Source: Prototheca cutis
Taxonomy: Eukaryota; Chlorophyta; Trebouxiophyceae; Chlorellales; Chlorellaceae
Length of the DNA stretch: 43,191 bases
Direction of reading: 5' to 3'
Assembly (NCBI GenBank): GCA_002897115.2
Contig: BCIH01000011.1
Span: forward strand, 658,383 to 701,573
Positions 1-10,935 of the stretch are shown one piece after another (position 1 is the stretch's first letter; the number at the start of each line of letters is the position of its first letter). The notes beneath the pieces are model-generated. The model ran no database searches, was not told where the DNA came from, and saw nothing but the letters and a program-made list of their open reading frames with translations. A program made the translations under genes and the position numbers.

Positions 1-1486
1 GCAGCCCCTTCAAACCCCGAAACACCCTGAGCCAAATCCACGGGCTCACGAGGCCACCAGTTCCGCAGTCCAGTACTGGCTTTTCTGCAACGCAGTGGCC
101 CTCTGGGCCAAACAGTTTCTCCCAGGGCACTGTTCCCCAGTCTATCAGCCGACCCTCTGAATCCTGCAGTTATAGGAACATGCATAGGATTCATTCATCA
201 AAGATCAGCAAATTCCATGACAAGTTCTTAGGCTGAGGGGCTTTGAAACATCCTGTTGCGCGGACACTAGGCGCGAGATACAATCCAAGTCTTGAGCTCA
301 CCGTGGATGGCTGACAGTGAAGCGGCAGTGCCCGGCCTTCGCGAAGTGGCGGTGTGCCTGGAGAAGGTGACAGGGCAAGCTGTAAGATNACAAGAGCTAC
401 AGAAGAGGGCCGGTTGTGTGCAATTCATCATCACCACACAGACATACCGGGCAGGGTTTCCTCTGGTGCCGGAATGCGGCCATNTGGTGTGTCCGACGGG
501 CAGTAGCACATTCCAATGTCCTCGTCGCAGAACCCAGCGCACATGCCGCCACTGATGTGAGTATGTGTGCCCAGAGGNTCGAGGGCCGCTGTGTAGTTGA
601 ACTCGCCTAGCACCAGGGGCTCAAAACCCCACTCGCGGTAGTAACGGCTGCAGGGCCGGCGACGACGCTCTGTGCAGTAATGCCCCCCCCAGCCTGTAGC
701 AAGGCCGTGGATTGTGCAGTGCACGAAAGGTTTCAGGGATGCTCCCTGAGCCTGACAGANGCTTGANAGGCAATGCTGCCACCCCCGTTGTATGAGCAGA
801 AGCGGCATATGGCAAACCTGGCTCGCGCCCAGATGAAGCATTGGCAAACCATCGGTNACGGCANTATCCCTCACGGGCCGCATACACCTACCTGCAGGGC
901 ACTGACACGAGCCGACGGTTGCCAGGCACTTNCCAACATGGTTGCAGTTCAGGATGCACGTCTTGTTGCCCTTGGGCGGGGAGACATGGCGCACTGCGGC
1001 CTGGGTGTGGTATGCGGAGCACAACGGGTCCAGAATCAGCTCACACTGGCTGACAGTACCCCTCGTTCTGGTCCAGGAGCCATGAATCTCGTTCAAGTGG
1101 AAGCTCAGTTTCTGCATGTGGTGGTTGGACTGGCATGTGTAAGGGTGTGTGCATAGCAGCGGCTTTGAGGATACGCCGATTTAGAAACGGGCCCACCACT
1201 TTCCTGGCATACCCAGAGGTGAGAGAGGTCCCATCATCTACTCACCTTCGTGACACTGGAGACTCCAACTGAGCCTGCCGCCGAGAAATACCATCGTAAC
1301 GAGAATATAAAGGCTGCAACTACAGCTGAGACCAATATTCTTGTGGCAGGGCGCGACCCTTTTTGGGGCGTCAGGGTGGCCGACTTCGATCTGTGACCCG
1401 GCATAGTACAAGGTGGATCGCAGCGCAGAAGCTCCTCGTCGCGATGTTCTTCCAGACGGCATCGACATCGAGCGGGTAAGAGCCAT
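1..1486 (-). CDS. EGF-type exostosin (GT47) paralogue, 3' part missing
   Basis: This is the N-terminal part of a second copy of the EGF-domain GT47 gene at 2396-6663, on the opposite strand and cut by the window edge. Exons supported by splice sites and alignment to that copy are 1111-892, 693-448 and 163-50, with donors GTAGGT, GTATGT and GTGAGC. Shared blocks include SPPKGN, the CxLxCN and CxC motifs, CAGFCDEDIGMCYCPSDTP (CAGSCNEDVAQCFCPSHTP in the other copy) and GTVPWEKLFGPEGHCVAEKP. The intron position and phase inside the GWGGHYC / GWTGLGC block are conserved. A first exon near 1486-1240 would carry a membrane anchor (LYILVTMVFLGG), but its splice phase did not close, so that boundary is uncertain. 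The catalytic exostosin domain lies outside the window. By family it should be a type II Golgi membrane glycosyltransferase; its substrate is unknown. Several N bases affect single residues. Confidence 0.7.
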
Positions 1487-2395
1487 TCAAAGCGTTTCCA
1501 TGCTGCCCAGACAGGAGTGTACGGAACATAGGCGCGCGAGGCTGTTCTCCATAGTGAGCTGTCGAACGTTCTTTTTACTTGGACTGTCCGAGACCCAGTC
1601 GGCGGTCGACGATCTCAAACATTGTATTCGACACGTTATACGTTCTCCTGCCGTGTGCCCAGGGATAATCGAATTCACCATGGAAGAGGCGTGAGAGGAT
1701 TGGACCACTAGCATGGCCTGGCTGCCCTGTCGACACCCCTTCGCTGCGTTCCCGTTCGAAGCGTGTCCGGACGAGGATGACATCGGCCAACTTGAGTGCT
1801 TCGAATTCGTGGTCTTCAACTGACCCATAGCGATATCAGCGCTGTAATGGCTTTTACATGGTAATGAGAATGCGCCGTTGGTGGGTATTCCTGGAGTCGA
1901 AGACCTTCGGCAATCAGAGTTGCAAAGCCAACCATCCCCGCGATTGCCATGGTTCTCCAGATCTGAAGAAGGCCCTCGGTCAAACTTGCGACATTTGGAA
2001 ATGCCGGTTCGTTCCTAGGCAAGGTATGCTGATCCTATGCTGTCGATGCGCAGTGACGGGTCGGCCTCGTCGTCGCGGGTTTCGCGTCCACCGCCTCAGG
2101 GGGTCACTGCACCGTACGACCCGACGGCTGAACGTCATGGACGCCCCGCCCGGTGACGTCAAGTCCGGACGGACTACGAATCCATCGTATTTGACACGGT
2201 CGCTCTGTTCTGTGCCACATGTGCCACCATCAAGTGTTTGGGGGTGCTGCACTACTTGGTCGAGCTGCAGGAGCCTGCCTTCGCCTGGCGCCAGTATGGG
2301 GCCCCACGGGGGACCTGCCGCTCGGGAGACGAACCTCGCCAACGACAGCGAGCTCATGCTGGTGGCTGCCATAGGATAGTTCTCAAACCTATTTA
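1487..2395. promoter_or_regulatory. divergent intergenic region between the two GT47 copies
   Basis: These 0.9 kb separate the two divergent GT47 paralogues and must hold both promoters if the first exons are right. No clear TATA box was identified. Several overlapping open frames occur on both strands, as expected in GC-rich DNA. None was assigned to a family with confidence; two are mentioned in the findings. Confidence 0.4.
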
Positions 2396-5300
2396 ATGAA
2401 CAATGAGATAGAAGAAACGATGCTTCTTGACCGCAAGACCAGCACTGCAGTATCCGGGCTGCAGCCCAGAATTTTCGTCTTCGGGCTGCTCTCTATCTTA
2501 AGCCTGCTGCCCTGCATGTTGCTCTTGCTCCACTGGAGCGCAAGTGAAGACAGACATTATATGGCTTCACAAGTGTACTCAGACACGGTGGGTGTCGGGT
2601 TGGTGGCGTGTCCCGTCGTTGATTGCATTACCGGACCAACGCTCGCTCGCTCGCTCGTATTTTTTCCCAAGCAGCTATCACGATGGCATCATTCAGCCGC
2701 ATAAACAGTGGAACGCAACAACCGCTAACATGCCTGCAGTTGAACTGTAGAAGGACGAAATCTGTAGGGGCATTGGGCTCTCTTTCAAGTGCAGCAAGCA
2801 GCTTGATATGGCAAGCTGCTCCCCACCCATCATGCGAGGGCCTCATCCATCAGGGCTGTGCGCTCTACATGGCCCAGAAGCCCATCCCGGCCATGAGCCC
2901 ACCCAAAGGCAATCTTCCCTGTGTTCTGGACTGCAACCNTGTCGGCAACTGCCTGGCGACCAAGGGCATCTGTCAGTGCGGCGCAGGTGAGGACCAAGCA
3001 CGACTGCATTATCCGTGGCTTCGCAGTGCAGTGGAATCTCTGGCGCCATCTGCTTGATCGCTCATTCTCTACGTCCTGGTCAGCAAGCCCTCGCCCTGTG
3101 CTCTCCACCCCCAACCCCAAAGGCTGGACCGGACTGGGCTGCACGATTCGACGAAAGCGGCCCTGCTATAACGGGACACGCAGTGTGACAGGATTTGAGA
3201 TGCAGGGTCACACATACACTGAATCTGATCTGGAGGCGCTTGTGCTGCAACCCGAGGAGGAGCCAACCAGCATGGTCCATGCATCGGCAACCCTGTGTGC
3301 GGGTTCCTGCAATGAGGATGTGGCACAGTGCTTCTGCCCCTCCCACACCCCCATGGGCCGCGTGCCTCCCGACGGCCTTGCGCTGCCGGGCACTCCAGCC
3401 CTGCGGCGGGGGCGCCCCATGCACCCATTGTGCCAGCCCAGCACGCTGGCCGATGGACGAGCAATAAAGTTTGGCACCGTGTCACATGACAACCTGTATG
3501 GCAAGCAGGGCTGGTGCGTGGCGGAAGAACCGGACATCCACTGCCCATGCTTCGTGGACGGCCTGGCCGGTCAATTCTGTGATATCGTCATCGAGCAGAC
3601 CTGCCCGAACCAGTGCAACGGTCACGGGGACTGCCTGCATGGCTTTTGCAAGTGCCATGACGGCTGGTTTGGGCACGACTGTGCCTACCGCATGGAGGGC
3701 GTCCCAGACAGCCCCGGCCTGGAGGAGACCCGGCCTTGGCTCAAGCCGCACGTGCGGACGCCGGCGGCCAAGGAGCCTGAGCCGGGCCAGACACGAAAGC
3801 GCCCACTCATCTGGGTATACGAGCTGCCCTCGGACTACAACGCCCTTCTTCTGCAGTACCGGTTTGACAGGTCATGCCTGTCAGTGCCTCGGAGGTGCTG
3901 TGGCACGTGAGTATTCTTCTGGTGGACACATCCTCCACCACACCCCGCTGCTCTCTGCAGGGAGAAGTGCGTCAACCGGTGGTTTATCGATGAAAACATA
4001 ACAAGCATAGGCAGCCATTTCTTTGACATGGAGTTTGTGATGCACGAGATGATGTTGCAGAGCCGCCATCGAACACTCGATCCGGAGGTAGGCGGCTGCT
4101 GTTGCACTGGTGTGAAAAATGCTGGACCCGTGCAGCAGCACCCCGCTTCCAATCACGACATTGCTCCACCATCTCTTTGGATGCAGGAGGCAGACTTCTT
4201 CTATGTGCCAACGTACATCGTGTGCCTCATACATTCCGTCTTTAACAAGGCTGATGGCCCCTTTTACTATGGCCGCAGTGAGTGCACGGCTGGAGGCGCA
4301 TCCGCCTGTGTGGTTACAGTCACGAGAGTGCATGCGTGCTGCTCTTTCCCATGACAGACATAATAAGTCAGACTGCAAGAAGAAAACCTGCACCCCCTGC
4401 GCTCACACAATGGCCCACTCCTGTGCACCGCAGCGGACATGCAGATTCACCACGGTGTGAATATGTTGGTAGAGGCACAGATCTGGCTCAATGCGCAGTT
4501 CCCTTACTGGAAACGGAAAGGAGGCCGGGATCACATATTTGTGAGCTCCATGCATTGGTGGCACGGCGAATTGGTGTACATTTGAGCAGGACAGCATGCA
4601 GGGGTTTGATGGGGCCATCATGCAGGGGGGCGAATCTGCTCGCCGGTGCTCTCGACCCCTGGCAATGACTTGCCCCTGGTTGCACTGGGTTGTCTCTGAA
4701 CCAACCACCACGGCCCGAGCTGCGCAGGTGAACCCGCACGACGAAGGGTCCTGCTGGATGCCCAAGTCTATCAGAAACTCCATCATCCTATCATATTGGG
4801 GCCGCACGGATGGCAACCACTCATCTCACCCCAGGCCATGTGCGTGCGGCGGCTCCCTGTCCCAAGCAGTCTGCCTTGAATGCCTCCCCTTGGGTCTGGG
4901 CCCAGGGCACCACCTGCCCTGTCACATATATGGCGGTGACCCAAGGGCCTCGTGGATGCCATGGCACTTGGAATGCTTGACTGAGGGGGCGTAGCAGAGG
5001 GGAAGGGACACCGCCTGCCCTTCCCAGTGTCCACCCACTCCTTGCTCGGTCGACAAAGTTGCACCCCGTCCGCTCCCTGCCACACCTGAACTGCAGGGTA
5101 CTTTGACTACTATGAAAATTTCACCCACCCGCTCTACGAGCCAAAGGGGTTTCGCCACAAGATCAGCTCCGACCCGTGCTACGATCCCAAGAAAGGTGAG
5201 CTCTCCCGGGGAAAAGGCCATTTGGCCCTGTCAGGTCATGGCCCGGATGTAGCAAACTTGGCTGCCCGCCCATGACAGTTTGTCCTTGATGCCCAAGACA

Positions 5301-5912
5301 AGCATCTCGCCCACTTCCCCTGCAGACTTGGTGATCCCTGTGTACCAGGCTCCCCACGGTTTCAAGCATTCACCCTTTCTTGGGGCACCGGCGAGGCCAA
5401 GGACACACCTTGCCATGTTTAGCGGAGCGCTTCTAGTGCGTGGTGGTTGTGGCTGAAGGCTCGCTGAAATGGGTGGTGAGGGCCGGCCACGCTCCAGCTG
5501 GATGGACTGCAGGCATGGCTCGCTCAGTTCGCCTGAACTAGTCTTTGCCTTTTCTCCCCTAGTCTGCCTAAAAACAACTTCTCCCATCCCCCCTTTGCCC
5601 GTCTTCCAGCTTTGGAACCCTATATATTCCCGGGGCGAGCGGCAGCGTCTCGCCAAGCTGGCCTGGGAGGGAAACTGGGCGGAGAAGCACAACATCTGGG
5701 TTTGGGACTATGACAACACATCCACTATCCAGGATTATGGAGAGCGCATGGCGACCTCCACATTTTGCATTTCCATCCAGGGTACGGGTGAAAGATGCGT
5801 GTGGGTGGGTGGGGGTTGGGGGGGGTGGCAATCACTGTCAAACGGCATGCATTCCCATGCACACGGCAATCTATGGCAATTCATGAAGACATGATCCGTG
5901 ATAGGCATGGTC

Positions 5913-5954
<42 letters not shown>

Positions 5955-6663
5955 ATGCGCCCCCCCAAACCCCTTGGATACATGCAGGCTACGGGTTCAC
6001 GTCCAAGTATGAGGATGCCATCTTGCACGGCTGCATCCCTGTGGTGATCGTGGATTTCGCCGAACCCGCGCTGTCAACCATCGTGGACCAAGCCGATGTG
6101 TCAGGTGGGCCGGTTGACCGGGCTTGACCGAGGTTTGACCGGGGTCCAGCTGCTGGCCAGTGTGTGTCCTGCACGGGGGGACGTGGCACTTACATCCTGG
6201 GAGCCCCTCCCTCCAACGACCATCACCACACGCGACCGATGCTCCACCCTTTCGTCCAACCATTGAGCCTGTCACAGTCCGCGTCAAGTCTGAAGACATG
6301 CCTCGTTTGCCCGAGATCCTGGGTGCCATTTCAAAGTCCGAGATCGAGCGGCTGCAGCGCAACATTGCTCGGCACTGGAATAGGTGAGGAGATGCGCCGG
6401 TGGATCCTGCGTTCTGGTGAATAACTTATTGCAGCAGAGGCTTTTCACCGCCGTCGCCGGACCCGTTGTGCAGGTATGCCTGGCTGTCATCCCCATATTT
6501 AGCCAAAGACGCGGAGGCGATCATGCGAGGAAACCTCAAACGGCCTGACATCGACGCGACGCTGCGTCCGGCTCGTGTCGGGGAAATTCCGGATTTCGAG
6601 CAGCGGGATGCGTTTCACACCTTGATGGAGTGGCTCTATGGCCGCATGGTGGAAGGCATTTGA
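2396..6663 (+). CDS. EGF-domain exostosin-family (GT47) glycosyltransferase
   Basis: Thirteen exons give a closed frame of about 817 residues: 2396-2587, 2740-2986, 3123-3906, 3961-4087, 4187-4277, 4434-4540, 4728-4839, 5097-5195, 5326-5435, 5610-5781, 5988-6104, 6278-6383, 6474-6663. Residues about 25-47 form a signal anchor (FVFGLLSILSLLPCMLLLLHW), so the protein is probably a type II Golgi membrane enzyme. A cysteine-rich region and an EGF-like module (CPNQCNGHGDCLHGFCKC) precede the exostosin domain. That domain starts at RPLIWVYELPSDYN and carries GGRDHIF, HDEGSCW, ILSYWGRTD, the SGAL block and YEDAILHGCIPVVIVD, all GT47 hallmarks. The exon at 5326-5435 supplies the otherwise missing LVIPVYQAP-to-SGAL segment. 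GT47 enzymes transfer sugars to cell-wall polysaccharides or glycoproteins, but the acceptor cannot be read from sequence. The first exon's donor (GTGGGT) was chosen by phase and is the weakest boundary. Confidence 0.85.
5914..5954. repeat. poly-C run of 41 in a GT47 intron
   Basis: An uninterrupted C homopolymer in intron 10 of the GT47 gene, ending about 33 bases before the 3' splice site at 5987. The same intron is G-rich just after its donor. The exact length in an assembly is unreliable. Confidence 0.9.
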
Positions 6664-7222
6664 ATGACAGCTTGATTTGATTTCTTCCTGATTTTTGGCC
6701 ACGAATGTGCTGCCATCCATGCATGTGGTGTCGCCCACGGGCGGATGACTGATACCTGGTCCTGATGCCCAACTGACCACGGTGGACCCAGCAGACACTG
6801 GCTGCTCTAGGTCACGCATTCTGCAGGAGCATCCCACAGTGTTTCAGTTTTATTGATTTGGGCTAGGTAAGAGAAATAATAACGCAAGCACACTTGGGTG
6901 TGCCAAGGAGAATGGGGCATGCGTAGGCGGCGTCAGGGCAAGCAGGCAGCACCATGAAATTGCAAAACCGGTGTGGAGGTGTTGGGCGGAAACGGTTGCA
7001 TGCCGTAGTAATCAGGTGTCATGCAAGGGCCCCAGGCAGGCACAAACCAGCCAAGGGTGAATGCCATAGTAATGGGGTTGGTTGTAAGCAAGGGAGGAAG
7101 GCAGGGAGGGTGGTACAATCAATTGGGTAGAGGATAATTTCATCGCCGGTGGCGCCGCGACGGCCGGGCACGGGGATCACCATCGACCACCCCCTCACAT
7201 GCACCATGAATAAAAATCGCGG
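6664..7222. other. convergent 3' intergenic stretch
   Basis: About 560 bases between the convergent 3' ends of the GT47 gene and the RWP-RK gene, presumably both 3' UTRs. A TGTAA pentamer, the usual green-algal polyadenylation signal, occurs at about 7082 in GTTGTAAGC on the plus strand, a plausible end for the GT47 transcript. No gene is seen. Confidence 0.4.
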
Positions 7223-8644
7223 TCACGCCGCACAGGCAAAACTCGGGTCACCGATGGGAATGGGCCGCCGAACGACGGTGGGACGGTAGACAGCCGGCGC
7301 ATGGTGGCCGTCCCAGTCGGCCGCACGCTGTGGCGGCGGCGGCTGGCCGTCGGCACTGCCAGCGCTCTGCAGCAGGGTGCTGCTGACGCGCTCGACCATG
7401 TCGGGCCCGAGCTGAGACAGCAGATCCAGCAGGGACTGGACCGCTTCGGGTGTGGTGGTTGTGCTCTGGCGAGACGATGTGGCGGCTGCCCCAGGCCGGA
7501 GATGGGTGGGCAGGCCGCCGGGCCCGGGTGCAATGTCATGCTTGGGTTCCACGACACCCCGAGAACTGGGAAAAACCGCTGGGCTCGCTGTTGTAGATGC
7601 CAGAGGCGGGGGCGGGGGAGGAGGTAGACCGCTGGAGTAGCCTGATCCCAGACGAGTGAGGTCGGCCGACGGGAGCTGGGCTGCCCAGGTGGTCGCCTGA
7701 GCAGGTGCCTGACCGGCCGCCGCCTGACTGGCCACCTGACCTGCCGCTGCTGGGGGAGTGATGGAATCCAAGAGGCTGTGGAGGTGGCGGGACAGGCTGG
7801 CGTCCTCCAGCAGCTGCAGCAGCAGAGCATTCGCGTCCTCAGAAGCAGCAGGAGCGGCACTGCTACCGCGAGGCATGGACCCGGCCCGGGCCATGGCTCC
7901 CCCGGCACAGCTCGAGCCGGCCCAGGACTCGGTCCTATGAACAAGGAGGGCCTGCCCCGGGTTGCAGGTGGACGTCACGCTTCCGCTGCGGCGCGTGACG
8001 AGCGTCGGTGCACTGCGAGCGCTCACGCCACCGCCGGCGCCAAAGATGGTGGCCGATGCGGTGGCCGAGTCCGTGCGGACCATGCAGGGGTGGGCCGGCC
8101 ACATCGACTGGGCGCGGTGGTGCGGTGGGGGGGAGGCGGCGCCGGCCAGGGGCTGGCAGGGGGAGGCCGGGCAGACCGGGAGGTGGGAGTAAGGGAGCAG
8201 GCTGGGCTGGGATGCAAGGCAGGCCGAGCTGGGGACGGGCGACTGGCTGGTGGGGGAAGAGTCGGCACGGACCATGGCCTTGTGCTTGCGGTAGGGCCAA
8301 CGCGAGATGCCAAACTTGCGCGACAGGCGCTTGACCATGGTCAGGCCGATGCCCAGGGTACGACAGGCGTCCAGGGCGGGCTGCACGAGGGGAAGGAGGG
8401 AGCCGAGAGCGCGTTGGCTAGGCCAAACCGGGGTCCCTAGGGAGCCCGGAGGCCCTACCAACCCGCAGAACAGCCCAACCGCGTACAGCTACAGGCCCGC
8501 ACGGCCCATGGCGCGCGATCACGCTCGATGATTCCAAAAACGCACCATGTGGAAACAGCTGGCAAGTTCCTGGTATGTGATGTCCGAAACGTATCGCCCT
8601 GTCCCGGGGGGATTCGGGCGGGGTGGGATTGAGCGTCGGGGCAT
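7223..8644 (-). CDS. RWP-RK domain transcription factor
   Basis: Two exons, 8644-8546 and 8380-7223, encode about 418 residues. The split reads DITYQELASCFHM then ALDACRTLGIGLTMVKRL and FGISRWPYRKHK, a complete RWP-RK DNA-binding domain (residues about 20-70) with the RWPYRK signature. The intron has donor GTGCGT and a T/C-rich acceptor ending CGTGCAG. The domain is at the extreme N-terminus. The rest is a long tail rich in Ala, Pro, Ser and Gln, with a leucine-rich stretch (LLLQLLEDASLSRHLHSLL) that may be amphipathic and a proline run. No PB1 domain is seen, so it resembles the small RKD-like or algal RWP-RK group rather than NIN-like nitrate regulators. In algae the family controls mating, gametogenesis and nitrogen responses; which applies here is unknown. 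The ATG at 8644 is the nearest in-frame start, but the frame stays open upstream. Confidence 0.82.
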
Positions 8645-10935
8645 TCTGTCTCCTAGCAACGTCAGGCCCACGCAGGATCTTCGCGCTTCAAGTCATCCAT
8701 CGATCCTACCCTGTTTCGTCTGCTTGCGCCGGTTTTTGTGGAGGGGCTTGTCGAGGCCTAGGGGCCCGGGTGCCAGCCCGTTTGTCCCCACGTCGGGCAT
8801 GGCGTTTATTGCAAGAGGTCGGCACAACTTGCGGGCTCAACCGGTGAGAGGAATCTCAGTTTTTGCTCGGTGTGATATGTCTACTGGGCCTTGGAGTGTG
8901 CCTTCATGATTGCAAGAGTTTTCCGGATGGTCCGCGGGGAGCGAGGTGGCAGTCGGGCGTGTGGAGATGCGGTCGGCGCTGCAACTGGTCGCACGAGTCA
9001 GCCGTCCGGCGAGCGACAGATCATCGGCCAGCTAGCACATTTCCCTCACACGAGGTTGTCCAGCCACCCACGGGCATTTTCATTTGTAGACATCCATCAG
9101 AACCGACATCGGCCTCAACAACATCTATTGGGTTATAAAATGACAATCGGCTCATTTGCTGGCGATCCCATGCGCGCCCCCCGGCGTCTGTGACGCCTCC
9201 GGCGATACGGGGGGGGGCTCGATAGCTCCCCCTCGGTCAAGAGGAGACGTGCCATCCTGAACAGAGCACATGTAAACATCTTTTGGAATATATTTTTGTC
9301 CTCCCGTGCTTGTTTGCCAGTCTCTCGGCTGGTCCGTTTCTCGCTACATGCCGCAGAGGACTGGTAGCCGCAGGCCAGATCCGGACGAGGGGCAACGGAC
9401 TTGCGTGCCAGGTGTGGCCTCTTGAACGTGATGGTCGTCGGGCGATACCAACCAGCATTCGCTTTCAGATGCGTCGAGTTGGGTATAACCTTCACTGATA
9501 CTTTGATGACTTAGGAACGACATGGGGATTGGGCATTTCGGGCGTTGGGTTCGCACTTGGGCGTGAAAAAGGTCACACTCAGGTGCGCCGCCCAAGCTCA
9601 CGAGATGTTGAGTTCCAACGCTTTTGTACGGCGCCGCCCGCAACAAAATGCATGCATCGAATGGATGCATTGAATTGCAAAACGACAGTGTTTTTCAGTG
9701 TTCGGGTTCGCATGCATGCCGGCGCTGCGAGGTCGGCTCCCAGCTCGAATCCTACGCGCGCCTGCGCCCGGCTGTTCAGGAAGATGTGAACCACGAATCT
9801 CGAAGGAAGGCACCCAAAGGATACCCTACGGCGACTTGTATTGCTCTGTACATCTGCTTTGCTTCCCGGAGAACTTGCTATCATCTGCCTGTAGCTCGTG
9901 ACTTCAAGTTCGGGAGCTTCGGGCCGCCGATGAAGGGCTTGCCGGACATGGCAGACCACGTCACGGCTGCCGTCGGCGCAGAATGCGATGGGGATCTCGC
10001 ATTAGACCACTATCCGGAACATGCCGGGAATAAAAGGACAGAGTACAAGGTCTGCATCGTGTTGACATGGATGCAAACATTCGCAACGTTCCTTTCCGGA
10101 TGCCTCTCATGTCCACTTCGAACCCGCCCACGCCCTGTTCTGGCCCTCCGGGCGTCCAATTCCTATCCGCCGTGGCTGCCCGCTCAGCCGCAACGCTCTG
10201 AGCCAGAGAATACCTCTGCGATCGGTGTTTATTGGAGTGTGTGTTGGTTGCCACTAACAGCCTAGCACGCCAGATATACACCTATGAGGGCTTGGCAACG
10301 CATCCTGCCGTTCCTGCATTGCTGGCATCACACACTCCACTGGTTATCCTCGGAAGGACACACTGAATTTGCAATAGGATCCTGACAATGCGTGCAGGTG
10401 GTAGTCGCGTGGGAGCATGGATGGGTAGGTTGACGTGAACCTCGTCTAGCCCAGGTGGTCCCCGTGCCCCATTGCAAATCTCTGACACAGCTTGGCCCGG
10501 ACAAGGTTCATGGACATACGAACACTGCGGCTCCGCAGCAACAGTGCAGCCCACCACCCCCAACCACCTGCCTCATACCATGCATTATGTCTGTGCACTC
10601 TGCCTTGCGCCGGGGTATGCGTGATTCCAAGTCAGCGTCGTTCATGCAGCATCCATCAGCCAAGTAATGCAGTTCTTAGAGCCCGGTGTATGTGGTTCGG
10701 GAGGAAGGTGGTCAGGGCTGGCGGTACAAGCCTCCTGAGCACGACCGGTTTGGCCGCCGGCTTCGCCAGCATGCCTCGGGTCCCCACGGGACCCCCCCCC
10801 CCCAAAAAAATTCAGAGGTCGCCAAGGATATCCCCATGCAGCTATGCGCTTGTCCCTACCCTGCAGGTCGACTCGTATTCAATTTACTAGAACAAAATGT
10901 GTCATTGATCTGTGATTGGTGGGAAGAGCACCCAG
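8645..10935. other. 2.3 kb without a recognisable gene
   Basis: This stretch lies between the divergent starts of the RWP-RK and trpD genes. Long open frames exist on both strands (for example plus 9624-10265 and minus 9133-9495), but none matches a family I know, none joins neighbours through convincing splice sites, and their composition shifts along the length. It contains TGCATGCA-type motifs near 9648-9715 and a C-then-A run at about 10792-10808. It could hold promoters, 5' UTR exons or a lineage-specific gene. Confidence 0.4.

Noticed and set aside
7778..8440. Long plus-strand open frame opposite the RWP-RK gene
   Set aside because: Antisense shadow of a GC-rich exon; low-complexity Gly/Arg/Ala composition and no family match.
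9133..9495. Minus-strand peptide faintly like ribosomal protein uL23
   Set aside because: Only a few residues (TFKRP, ARKS) resemble the family and the rest does not align; no supporting exons.
9624..10265. 213-codon plus-strand open frame
   Set aside because: No recognisable motif, uneven composition and no splice context; left as unassigned.
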